Shown: positions 17,462 to 24,607 of the stretch, one piece after another | Layout: every line of letters begins with the position of its first letter | Numbering within the stretch: the stretch's first letter is position 1 | Assembly: GCF_002291425.1 (NCBI RefSeq) | Contig: NZ_CP014136.1 | Coordinates: 1,612,001-1,676,000 of the forward strand | Source of the DNA: Gibbsiella quercinecans | Lineage (GTDB): Bacteria > Pseudomonadota > Gammaproteobacteria > Enterobacterales > Enterobacteriaceae | DNA length: 64,000 bases | Reading direction: 5' to 3' | The notes under the pieces: generated by a model | Databases searched by the model: none | Told to the model about the DNA's origin: nothing | Seen by the model: only the letters and a program-made list of their open reading frames with translations | Made by a program: the position numbers and the translations under genes

Positions 17462-18445
17462 ATGAAGACAGATCTGCGTGTGGCCACCGTGCAGTTCCAG
17501 CACAAGGCCGGCGATAAAGCGTATAACCTCGCCACCATGGAAAATTTCATTCACCAGGCCGCCAAAGAGCAGGTAAAAATACTGGCGTTCCCCGAGATGT
17601 GCCTGACAGGCTACTGGCATGTGCCCAAATTACCTGCGCACGCCGTCCGGGCCCTTGCCGAGCCGGTGGCCACAAGCGCGGCGATCGGCCAGGTTGCGCA
17701 CCTGGCGCAAGCTTACGATATGGCCATCGGCGTTGGCCTGATGGAAGAAGCGGAAGATGGCCGTTTATATAACGCCTACGTGGTCTGTATGCCCGACGGC
17801 ACAAAGCACGTCCACCGCAAAATCCATGCGTTTGAACACCCCGAATTTTCAAAAGGCGAGCGGTTCACCGTTTTTGATTCGCCCTGGGGAGCACGCATTG
17901 GCATATTGATTTGCTGGGATAACAACCTGGTTGAGAACGCACGGGCAATGGCGCTGCTGGGCACAGAGATCCTGATTGCGCCGCACCAAACCGGCGGCAC
18001 TCATTCCCGTAGCCCGTACGGTATGAAGCCGATCCCAAAAGCCCTGTGGGAAAACCGCCATCGCGATCCGCAAAGCCTGCGCGCGGCGTTTGCCGGGGAA
18101 AATGGCCGAGGGTGGCTGATGCGCTGGCTGCCCTCACGCGCCCATGACAACGGGATGTTTATCTTATTCAGCAACGGCGTGGGCCTGGATGATGATGAAA
18201 TACGCACCGGCAATGCGATGATCATCGATCCTTATGGCCGTATCGTGGCCGAAAGCGAGGCGATTACGGATGATATGGTGACATGCAGCATCGATCTCTC
18301 GCTAATCCCCCTAAGCACCGGCCGCCGTTGGATATATGGCCGCCGGCCGGAGCTTTATGGGCTACTGACGCAAAAGCAGGGCTATGAGCGTGATGCGCAC
18401 GATGCCCGCTTCTCTGATGAGCCTACTGCTATCAGTAAAAAATAA
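17462..18445 (+). CDS. Carbon-nitrogen hydrolase (nitrilase superfamily)
   Basis: This 327-residue amidase/nitrilase-superfamily enzyme has the complete Glu-Lys-Cys triad: Glu45 (FPEMCLTGYW), Lys120 (HRKIHAF) and Cys151 (ILICWDNNL). The Cys context WDNN differs from true nitrilases (CWEH), so an aliphatic amidase or N-carbamoyl amidohydrolase activity is more likely. GGAG precedes the ATG. It is divergent from a LysR regulator, which probably controls it, and distinct from the aldoxime-linked nitrilase at 56 kb. Confidence 0.85.
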   Translation: MKTDLRVATVQFQHKAGDKAYNLATMENFIHQAAKEQVKILAFPEMCLTGYWHVPKLPAHAVRALAEPVATSAAIGQVAHLAQAYDMAIGVGLMEEAEDGRLYNAYVVCMPDGTKHVHRKIHAFEHPEFSKGERFTVFDSPWGARIGILICWDNNLVENARAMALLGTEILIAPHQTGGTHSRSPYGMKPIPKALWENRHRDPQSLRAAFAGENGRGWLMRWLPSRAHDNGMFILFSNGVGLDDDEIRTGNAMIIDPYGRIVAESEAITDDMVTCSIDLSLIPLSTGRRWIYGRRPELYGLLTQKQGYERDAHDARFSDEPTAISKK

Positions 18446-18457
18446 CCTGCAGGCTAC

Positions 18458-18487
18458 GCCGCCGAGGCAGCACACTGCCCCGGCGGC
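18458..18487. terminator. GC-rich hairpin between convergent genes
   Basis: GCCGCCG-a-GGCAG, a CACA loop, then CTGCC-c-CGGCGGC forms a 12-bp stem with one small internal bulge. No T-run follows on either strand, so termination efficiency is doubtful. Its place between two convergent genes supports the role. Confidence 0.5.
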
Positions 18488-18521
18488 TATCTCTGCATTC
18501 GTGGCTTATTTAATAACAGGT

Positions 18522-18917
18522 TTAGGCATTCTGGTATAAATCCCAGCGGTTGCCATAGATATCTTCAAATACCACGACCATGCCATATTCTTCCTGACGG
18601 GGCTCTTCGCAAAAATGTACGCCGTTCGCTTTCATGGCGTGGTAATCACGCCAGAAATCATCCGTTTGCAGAAATAGAAACACCCGACCGCCGCACTGGT
18701 TGCCAATAAAAGCCTCTTGCCGTGGGTTAGATGCCCTGGCAAGCAGAAGATTACAGTCGCTTTCCGGGTTCGGCGTTACCACCACCCAACGTTTCCCCGG
18801 CTGTGGCGTATCTTCCACCAACGTGAACCCCAGTTTATTGGTGTAGTAATCAATTGCCCGATCGTAATCATCGACAACGATAGCCACGTAGCCCATGCAC
18901 CTTTTTTGCGTTCTCAA
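18522..18917 (-). CDS. VOC/glyoxalase-fold protein
   Basis: This 131-residue protein has two babab units of the vicinal oxygen chelate fold (YVAIVVDDYDRAIDYYTNKLGF, then VFLFLQTDDFWRDYHAMKANG). The usual metal ligands are only partly evident. The strong ribosome site AAGGGGG supports the TTG start at 18917; the alternative ATG at 18896 has a poorly spaced site. It resembles YraH/PhnB-like and antibiotic-resistance VOC proteins, and function is not predictable. It converges on the nitrilase-family gene. Confidence 0.78.
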   Translation of the reverse strand: MRTQKRCMGYVAIVVDDYDRAIDYYTNKLGFTLVEDTPQPGKRWVVVTPNPESDCNLLLARASNPRQEAFIGNQCGGRVFLFLQTDDFWRDYHAMKANGVHFCEEPRQEEYGMVVVFEDIYGNRWDLYQNA

Positions 18918-19150
18918 TCATTCCCCCTTGTTTTCCAGAAACCTTGCCTGCATAGCCAGTTAAACATAACACCGATTCGAATAATCGCTATGCAGGATGA
19001 TGGGGGCGGCACGGCTTGCCCGGCCACTTATATTGGGCCAGCATTCTTTTTGCAAAACCGGATTGCTATGAAATTTAACCGTTTTGCCAGAGACACAAAT
19101 CCAGGCGTATTATTCTGCACACTATTCCCCATAAATAAGGAGCAATACCG

Positions 19151-19594
19151 ATGGAACCCCAATTACCTGATATCGGCGTTTTATTTGTAGCTGGCTTTGG
19201 GCCAATCACAACGGACAGCAAAAGCAGCCAAGCCCTGTACCTCAACCTGCTGGGGCTACCGCTCAAGCCGTTAGCCGAAAACCCGGATTACCTGTTGGTT
19301 GAGGAAGGGGCGTTAGAGGGCATAAAGCATTTCGCGCTCTGGCCATTGAACCAGGCGGCGCAATCCTGCTTTGGCCGTGATGACTGGCCTGCTGATCTGC
19401 CCGTGCCGCAAGCATGGCTGGAATTCGACGTTGCCGATATTGCGGTAGCGACCGAAAAATTAATCGCGACGGGCTATCATTTGCTGATCGCAAACCGCGA
19501 AGAACCTTGGGGGCAAAAGGTAACGCGTTTCCTTAGCCCAGAAGGGTTGTTAGTCGCCGTGAGTGAAACGCCCTGGTTGCGCAACAAAGCGTAA
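19151..19594 (+). CDS. VOC/glyoxalase-fold protein
   Basis: This 147-residue glyoxalase-superfamily protein has the arrangement strand-GFGPITTD, helix SSQALYLNLLGLPL, and the second unit AWLEFDVADIAVATEKLIATGY ending with a conserved Pro-Glu-Gly turn. AAGGAG precedes the ATG. It is unrelated in sequence detail to the VOC gene on the opposite strand 230 bp away, so this is not a recent duplication. The catalytic role is unknown. Confidence 0.8.
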   Translation: MEPQLPDIGVLFVAGFGPITTDSKSSQALYLNLLGLPLKPLAENPDYLLVEEGALEGIKHFALWPLNQAAQSCFGRDDWPADLPVPQAWLEFDVADIAVATEKLIATGYHLLIANREEPWGQKVTRFLSPEGLLVAVSETPWLRNKA

Positions 19595-19826
19595 TGAAAA
19601 GCAGAAAAAACCGCCTGCCCTATTCCATCCATATTGGAATTATTTCCAATTATATAATTAATATTTTGGCTGAAGTGGCAGGCCTTGTATTTGTAAATAG
19701 GGCATAGCAAACGGAGTGAAGCCACCGGCAATGATTTGTCTTCATTTTTAGTGAATTTTTTGCGAAAATCCGGCGAATTATGCTTTCCATATAGCCTGGC
19801 GTATTTGCTGTACGCATAACAACGTT

Positions 19827-19863
19827 AAAAAAGGCTTACTGAGGCAGTATCACCAGTAAGGCC
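19827..19863 (-). terminator. Minus-strand terminator-like hairpin without an obvious gene
   Basis: On the minus strand, GG-CTTACTG pairs with CAGTAAG-CC (one bulged base) around a 12-nt loop and is followed by six T. No minus-strand gene ends here: the nearest upstream minus-strand gene ends at 21026. It may end an unannotated transcript. Confidence 0.45.
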
Positions 19864-19908
19864 AAGTGGGGTTTCCGCTGGCCATACGATAATAGGGATG
19901 AACGACGA

Positions 19909-20094
19909 GTGTTATTCACAGTTTGCATGTTTGCCAAGAGCTCGCTGGTTTTGCTTATCGATGCACTGACAACCTATTCAGCGGGTAAAGACGCGATCAG
20001 AGCCTTTTCCAGATTTTGGCTGTTTTTCGTTGCTGTCGCCTCATTCGCCGGGTTTATCGCAGATATATTGTATAATTGGCTGCTAATGGGCTGA
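19909..20094 (+). CDS. Possible small membrane protein (hypothetical)
   Basis: This 61-codon frame starts with GTG. Its C-terminal half is a strongly hydrophobic segment (FWLFFVAVASFAGFIADILY) and a weaker hydrophobic stretch lies near the N-terminus. The ribosome site is poor (GGGA about ten bases away). It stands alone in an otherwise gene-free stretch of 820 bp and may be chance. I do not recognise it. Confidence 0.28.
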   Translation: MLFTVCMFAKSSLVLLIDALTTYSAGKDAIRAFSRFWLFFVAVASFAGFIADILYNWLLMG

Positions 20095-20421
20095 TTAGCC
20101 GATTTAATGATTAAAAATCACGTAAATACAGCCCTTTTCTTTTCAATTTTTTAAATCCATCTGTTTTTTTCATGCATTTTACCGACTGTTGTTACCCCTG
20201 CGGATTTAACCTCCCCGAGCCGGCCACTGGCGCAGAAGAACTTAAACAGCAGCTTCCTCTACATTCAAATAGTATTATGATGTAATAATATCAATAAGTT
20301 AAAAAACATACGTATTTTCCCATCGCACAATAGTTTATTTTTCCAAAGGTAATCCTAGAATACTGACACGCGGCATGGAAAAATTACATCAGGTTTCCGC
20401 TAATTAAAACAGGGTGATGGA
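20095..20421. other. AT-rich gene-free stretch upstream of luxI
   Basis: About 330 bp with high AT content, presumably holding the luxI promoter. I see no clear lux box here, unlike upstream of luxR. A 37-codon frame at 20172-20285 has no ribosome site and is not called. Confidence 0.5.
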
Positions 20422-21054
20422 ATGCTTGAACTGTTTGACGTCAGCTATGAAGAGCTAAAAATTACACGATCAAATGAGCTTTACCGACTGAGAAAAAAAA
20501 CTTTCAGTGACCGCCTGGGATGGGATGTGGTATGCAACCGCGATATGGAGTTTGATGAATTCGATAACCCCGCGACACGTTACATTCTCGGGCTATGTGA
20601 GGGGCAGTTAGTTTGCAGCGTGCGCTTTATCGGCCTTGAGCAGCCCAATATGATAACCCATACGTTCAACTCGTGCTTTGGCTCGGTATGCCTTCCCGAT
20701 ACGGGTATCGAATCAAGCCGCTTTTTTGTCGATAAAGAACGCACCCGGCAACTTCTCGGTGAGCGTTACCCCATCAGCCGGGCGTTATTTCTTGCCATGA
20801 TCAATTGGGCACGCCATAACGCGCATAGCGGCATTTACACCATTGTGAGCCGGGCGATGCTAACCATCCTGAAGCGTTCCGGATGGCGCTTCAGGCTACT
20901 GAAAGAGGGTTTTCTCAGCGAGCAAGAACGCATCTATTTGGTGTTTGTTCCCACAGAACAGCAAGATCAGGATCACATGGCCGCAGGGATCATCACCGCG
21001 CTGGGCTGCCCTGCCCCATCCGCCGTTACTTGGCCGCTGTCGCTGCCGAAGTAA
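20422..21054 (+). CDS. Acyl-homoserine lactone synthase (LuxI family, EsaI/ExpI type)
   Basis: This 210-residue autoinducer synthase has the N-terminal conserved block with Arg and Trp (LRKKTFSDRLGWDV), the acidic pair in DEFDNPATRY, VCSVRF, and SSRFFVDKER in the acyl-ACP-binding core. It makes N-acyl-homoserine lactone from S-adenosylmethionine and acyl-ACP. AGGG precedes the ATG. The gene converges on the luxR gene and their 3' ends overlap by 29 bp, the arrangement of esaI/esaR and expI/expR in plant-associated enterobacteria. The acyl chain cannot be predicted. Confidence 0.94.
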   Translation: MLELFDVSYEELKITRSNELYRLRKKTFSDRLGWDVVCNRDMEFDEFDNPATRYILGLCEGQLVCSVRFIGLEQPNMITHTFNSCFGSVCLPDTGIESSRFFVDKERTRQLLGERYPISRALFLAMINWARHNAHSGIYTIVSRAMLTILKRSGWRFRLLKEGFLSEQERIYLVFVPTEQQDQDHMAAGIITALGCPAPSAVTWPLSLPK

Positions 21055-21775
21055 TCAGTTCCAATTCAACGCCCAGCCGGATGGCCTGGCGGGCGTTGCT
21101 GACGCCCAGTTTAATGACGACATTCCCCATGTGGTGCTTCACCGTACTGACGGAAATGCCGAGGATAGCGGCCACTTCGCTATAGGTTTTCCCCATGCTG
21201 GCCCAGTACAGTACGTCACTCTCCCGTGGGGTAAAAATGGGTTTGCCTTCAACCGACTTATCCTGCTGCCTGCCAGGTGAGACAGAATCGGCAAGGCGAT
21301 ACATTTGTTCATTAATATCAATTAATAACATCTGCATAGCCCCCCGTTCAGAAGACAGGCGCGCCTCCAGATTGTTGTCCCCTTTGCTGCCGATGAGGAT
21401 AGACAACAGGGCCAGATTATTCATCTGATCGTGCAGTACAAACGTATACCCATTAACAACATTGTACTTTTTGGAAAGGGAGAATATTTTTGTGAACTTC
21501 AGGTCTGACATTAGGGTGATGTTTTCATCCCAGACAAAGGGGGATACACGCTTGAAAGCGGTCAGTATCACCGGGTCTGTAAGCTGAAAATTGTTAGCGC
21601 GATAGAGATTAAACCACTCATCAGGATAGCTGGAAATAATCAGGACATCTGACGGTTTTTTCTTGTTAACTACGGTGTAGGCGTATTCAGGGTTGCCCAG
21701 CGGGGACAGTTTCCTATCGATATAGTCCCGAAGCGTCTCCATAATTGCATGATTTTTACTGAAAACCGAAAACAT
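21026..21775 (-). CDS. LuxR-family quorum-sensing regulator (EsaR/YenR type)
   Basis: This 249-residue regulator has an N-terminal autoinducer-binding domain with the conserved segment WFNLYRANNFQLTDPVI. The C-terminal helix-turn-helix (residues about 180-240) contains FTPRESDVLYWASMGKTYSE and STVKHHMGNVVIKLGV. GGGAG supports the start at 21775; the longer frame has no ribosome site. EsaR-type relatives bind DNA without ligand and are released by AHL. The two lux-box-like sites in its own promoter region fit autorepression. Confidence 0.92.
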   Translation of the reverse strand: MFSVFSKNHAIMETLRDYIDRKLSPLGNPEYAYTVVNKKKPSDVLIISSYPDEWFNLYRANNFQLTDPVILTAFKRVSPFVWDENITLMSDLKFTKIFSLSKKYNVVNGYTFVLHDQMNNLALLSILIGSKGDNNLEARLSSERGAMQMLLIDINEQMYRLADSVSPGRQQDKSVEGKPIFTPRESDVLYWASMGKTYSEVAAILGISVSTVKHHMGNVVIKLGVSNARQAIRLGVELELITSAATAAK

Positions 21776-21817
21776 AAAGGCTCCCTGACGGTCGTTTTTC
21801 CCGTTTAGCGTGCATGT

Positions 21818-21835
21818 ATGCACTTAAGTACAGGT
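21818..21835 (-). promoter_or_regulatory. lux-box-like operator 1 upstream of luxR
   Basis: Read toward the gene, ACCTGTACTTAAGTGCAT shows the EsaR-box pattern CCTGTACT..AGTGCAG. It lies 43-60 bp upstream of the luxR start, where a bound regulator would block transcription. Confidence 0.7.
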
Positions 21836-21842
21836 ATTGATA

Positions 21843-21860
21843 GAACTTAAGTACAAGTTA
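21843..21860 (-). promoter_or_regulatory. lux-box-like operator 2 upstream of luxR
   Basis: TAACTTGTACTTAAGTTC is a second copy of the same palindrome, sharing the core TGTACTTAAGT, with its centre 25 bp from the first. Two sites spaced by about 2.4 helical turns suggest paired binding. Confidence 0.65.
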
Positions 21861-22220
21861 CGCGAGCAGTTCTACACCCTATAATAAACTCAGTTGTGTT
21901 GATGGCCAAAAAAACTGACCAATCAGGCCAGGCCGCTAATTCAGCCAACACCAGGGAAAATTTTCCGGCCAGACAGGGCATACAAAAAGTCACTGCTGGC
22001 CGGGCTTCTTACTTTAGCCTGTCTTAACAATACTATCAAACCCCGCTTTCCTGCTGCGGCTCACCTGACGCTATTGGGACCTGACACAGGTTATCCTATC
22101 CCCTGCCGCCTGTTTATGATACTCATCGCTTGCCTGAAAACAGGAAAATGCGCCGCTGGCAAATTCAACGCTTCCCCCCTCTACGCGCCTGACAGTCCGC
22201 AGTATGACGGGATTGCCTCT

Positions 22221-22241
22221 AGTGATGAAATTTTCATCACT
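22221..22241. promoter_or_regulatory. Perfect 10-bp-arm palindrome, unknown operator
   Basis: AGTGATGAAA and TTTCATCACT are exact inverted repeats around one central base. The spacing is too long for a CRP site. It lies 137 bp upstream of the LacI-family gene, just outside the three LacI-type operators, and could bind a second regulator. Confidence 0.55.
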
Positions 22242-22282
22242 CTGGTCGTGTGAAAAACGAGAACCTGCTCACTGATCAAACA

Positions 22283-22341
22283 AACCTAAACGTTTATGTT
22301 CTAACTCATAAACGTTTAGGTTAGAGAAATAATCGTTTATG
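22283..22341. promoter_or_regulatory. Three spaced LacI-type operators
   Basis: Two 16-bp arms, AACCTAAACGTTTATG and CATAAACGTTTAGGTT, are perfect inverted copies separated by 8 bp, each centred on AAACGTTT. A third degenerate copy (AATCGTTTATG) follows at 22331-22341. The centres at about 22291, 22313 and 22334 are 21-22 bp apart, two helical turns. They lie just upstream of the LacI-family gene and are most simply its own operators. Confidence 0.8.
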
Positions 22342-22377
22342 TAGCCACTCAACACCCATAAATGCAGAGTATGGAAA

Positions 22378-23439
22378 ATGCGAAAAGCAACGATGCGGAA
22401 CGTCAGTGAAGCCACGGGTTTTTCTATGTTCACTGTCTCGCGCGCACTGAATGGCGGAGATGGCGTTTCAGAAGAGAGCCGAGAACTTATATTAAAAGTG
22501 GCTCGGGAACTGGGCTATGTCCCCAATCGCGCCGCCCAGGCACTGCGTCGTTCCAGCAGAGACTCTGTGGCGGTCATTACTGCACACGCGTCAAACTCTT
22601 ATTACCTTAACCTGATGTCAGGTATTCAGCAGATTCTGCAACCCTCGCAATGGACTGTCGTTCTGGGTGATATTGCCGTTAATGGAACGTATGATCGGGC
22701 CCAGGAAGCGCGGATGATAAACCGCCTTATCGAATCCCGTATGGCCGGCATCATTTCTACCGTAACGCTACAATCGGAAAGTCTTGATCTCCTGGCAAAG
22801 TGGGAGATCCCTGTCGTGTTTGTCGACTCCCCGCCCCAGGGTGAGCATGACTTCCCAAGCGTAACAACAGATAACTACAATGCCAGTCTGCTGGTAGGCA
22901 ACCACCTGGCACAACATGGATATAAAGACTGGCTGCTTTTAATTTATCCGGATCGCTGGACAACACGCTTTGAACGCGAGAGGGGGATCAGTGACGCAGC
23001 ACATCGTTGTGGTGCGAAATTACAGGTACTTGAAACAGACAACGATGCGGTATCTGCCTCTGACAAACTTGGCCAGTATTTAGATCAGCGAGAAAAACTC
23101 CCTGATGTATTAATCGCCGGTAACAACCCGATATTATTGGGTTCACTTAAGCAGTTACAACAACGAGGGATTACCATCCCCACAGATATTGCATTAGTAA
23201 GTTATGACGAATTTGACTGGGCGCCGTTATTAAACCCACCACTGACAGTACTGAATGAGAACAGTGAAGAGATTGGCAGACAAGCATCTAACATGCTCAT
23301 CAGGTTGATTAAAAGAGAGGAAAATGCGGAAGGGCTCACTGCGGTAGATACGCAACGTAGAGTTCCGGCTGAACTTGTCATTCGTCAATCATGTGGGTGC
23401 TGCAATTCCGGCGAAAAATCAGGAGAAATAACTGAATAA
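22378..23439 (+). CDS. LacI-family transcriptional regulator
   Basis: This 353-residue regulator has the N-terminal helix-turn-helix and hinge (TMRNVSEATGFSMFTVSRAL, then GYVPNRAAQALRR). The C-terminal sugar-binding core contains VISTVTLQSESLD and VSYDEFDW. An extra C-terminal tail carries Cys-Gly-Cys-Cys. It heads the cassette of an RbsBAC-type importer, an unknown protein and a PfkB kinase, all on the same strand, and should control them through the operators directly upstream. The effector is probably the imported sugar or its phosphate. Confidence 0.9.
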   Translation: MRKATMRNVSEATGFSMFTVSRALNGGDGVSEESRELILKVARELGYVPNRAAQALRRSSRDSVAVITAHASNSYYLNLMSGIQQILQPSQWTVVLGDIAVNGTYDRAQEARMINRLIESRMAGIISTVTLQSESLDLLAKWEIPVVFVDSPPQGEHDFPSVTTDNYNASLLVGNHLAQHGYKDWLLLIYPDRWTTRFERERGISDAAHRCGAKLQVLETDNDAVSASDKLGQYLDQREKLPDVLIAGNNPILLGSLKQLQQRGITIPTDIALVSYDEFDWAPLLNPPLTVLNENSEEIGRQASNMLIRLIKREENAEGLTAVDTQRRVPAELVIRQSCGCCNSGEKSGEITE

Positions 23440-23480
23440 TCAATTTAATTCCATCTATTTTTATATTTATAACATTTAAA

Positions 23481-23502
23481 TCAGGTTGAATTTTCAACCT
23501 GA
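23481..23502 (+). other. Hairpin in the leader of the ABC importer genes
   Basis: TCAGGTTGAA and TTCAACCTGA form a perfect 10-bp stem with a 2-nt loop between the repressor gene and the binding-protein gene. No T-run follows at once. It could protect or partly end the repressor message, or be an operator. Confidence 0.4.
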
Positions 23503-23591
23503 AATACTGAAAAAAACATCAGGGAATTATATCTGAGGCACACCCATACCTATCTGTACCTTCATATAACAAGTAAGTAAAGGGGAATAAC

Positions 23592-24545
23592 ATGACCAAA
23601 CTTCATAAAACATGGCTGGCTGTCGCGGTTACAGCAGTTATGACCACCATGATCGGGTTCACCCCCACCGCCAGTGCGGTAGAACACAATGGCAAAAAAA
23701 TCTCACGTATTGGGCTTATGGTTCAGGACATGTCCAACCCGTTCTTTTCAGCAATGGAAAGGAATGCCAAGCAAGCTGCCGCTGAAATCGGGGCCACCAT
23801 TAATATTCAGGATGCCCAGGTTGATCTGGCGAACCAGAACACACAGATCGATGCCTTCATTCAGCAAAAAATGGATCTCATCATCATTTCAGCTGTTGAT
23901 GAATCCGGGATTGAACCTGCAATTCAAAGGGCGAAAACCTCCGGCATTATTGTCATTGCTGTCGATACGCCCGCTAAAGGCGCAGATGCTGCAATCATGA
24001 CAAACGCCATTCAGGCTGGTGAAACATCCTGCGAATATTTGTTTAGCCAGATGGGCGGAAAAGGAAAGGTATTGCTGGTTGACGGAACCCCTATCCAGAC
24101 CATCATCGATCGAATTAAAGGTTGTAAGAACGTCGCCAGCAAATATCCGGATATCCAGATTGTCGGCCAGCAAGCATCACGCAATGACCGCGCCTCCGGC
24201 CTGATGGTAACCACAGATATGCTGACAGCCCAGCCGGATGTATCAGGCATTTTCGGCATGAATGATCCATCAGCTCTGGGCGCAGTCCTGGCTGTGGAGC
24301 AGGCAGGTAAGGCAGGCGCCATAAAAGTCACAGGCGTCGACGGCAGCCCGGAAGCGGTGGACGAACTCAAACGCAACGGTTCCCCGTTCATTGGAACAGC
24401 TACGCAGAATCCAGGGGAAATGGTACGTAGGGCAATCACACTCGCTCAGGATATCGCAGCAGATAAGCCTGTTCCTTCCCGTACGATTCTCATCCCAAGC
24501 GTGCTGGTCACTCGCGATAACGTGGGTAGTTACCCAGGTTGGTAA
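23592..24545 (+). CDS. Sugar ABC transporter periplasmic binding protein (RbsB type)
   Basis: This 317-residue class I periplasmic binding protein has a signal peptide of about 29 residues (basic start, hydrophobic core, cleavage near TASAVEH). Typical blocks follow: IGLMVQDMSNPFFSAMERNA, AVDTPAKGADAAIMTNAI, FGMNDPSALGAVLA and VTGVDGSPEAVD. A strong ribosome site (AAAGGGG) precedes it. It captures the sugar for the RbsA/RbsC-type importer encoded next. The aromatic and Asp/Arg ligand pattern fits a pentose, hexose or polyol, but I cannot name it. Confidence 0.9.
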   Translation: MTKLHKTWLAVAVTAVMTTMIGFTPTASAVEHNGKKISRIGLMVQDMSNPFFSAMERNAKQAAAEIGATINIQDAQVDLANQNTQIDAFIQQKMDLIIISAVDESGIEPAIQRAKTSGIIVIAVDTPAKGADAAIMTNAIQAGETSCEYLFSQMGGKGKVLLVDGTPIQTIIDRIKGCKNVASKYPDIQIVGQQASRNDRASGLMVTTDMLTAQPDVSGIFGMNDPSALGAVLAVEQAGKAGAIKVTGVDGSPEAVDELKRNGSPFIGTATQNPGEMVRRAITLAQDIAADKPVPSRTILIPSVLVTRDNVGSYPGW

Positions 24546-24607
24546 ATACACAACGCTAAGACATAGCAACGGGATGAAGCTCGGGGTCATCCCGGAGGGC
24601 AACAACA

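Larger units (their letters stand above)
21861..22377. other. Long intergenic region between luxR and the sugar cassette
   Basis: About 500 bp without a credible gene. Its right third is regulatory, with a perfect interrupted palindrome at 22221-22241 and three LacI-type operators at 22283-22341. A 42-codon frame near 21903 lacks a ribosome site and is not called. Confidence 0.6.

Noticed and set aside
20172-20285. 37-codon frame with a CCxxC motif upstream of luxI
   Set aside because: No ribosome site, preceded by a T-run and no recognised homology; more likely chance.
21903-22028. 42-codon frame in the luxR-LacI intergenic region
   Set aside because: No ribosome site or family; the codon pattern is not convincing.
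22221-22241. CRP site before the sugar cassette
   Set aside because: The arms contain GTGA and TCAC but the spacing is too long for CRP, so it is listed as an unknown operator instead.
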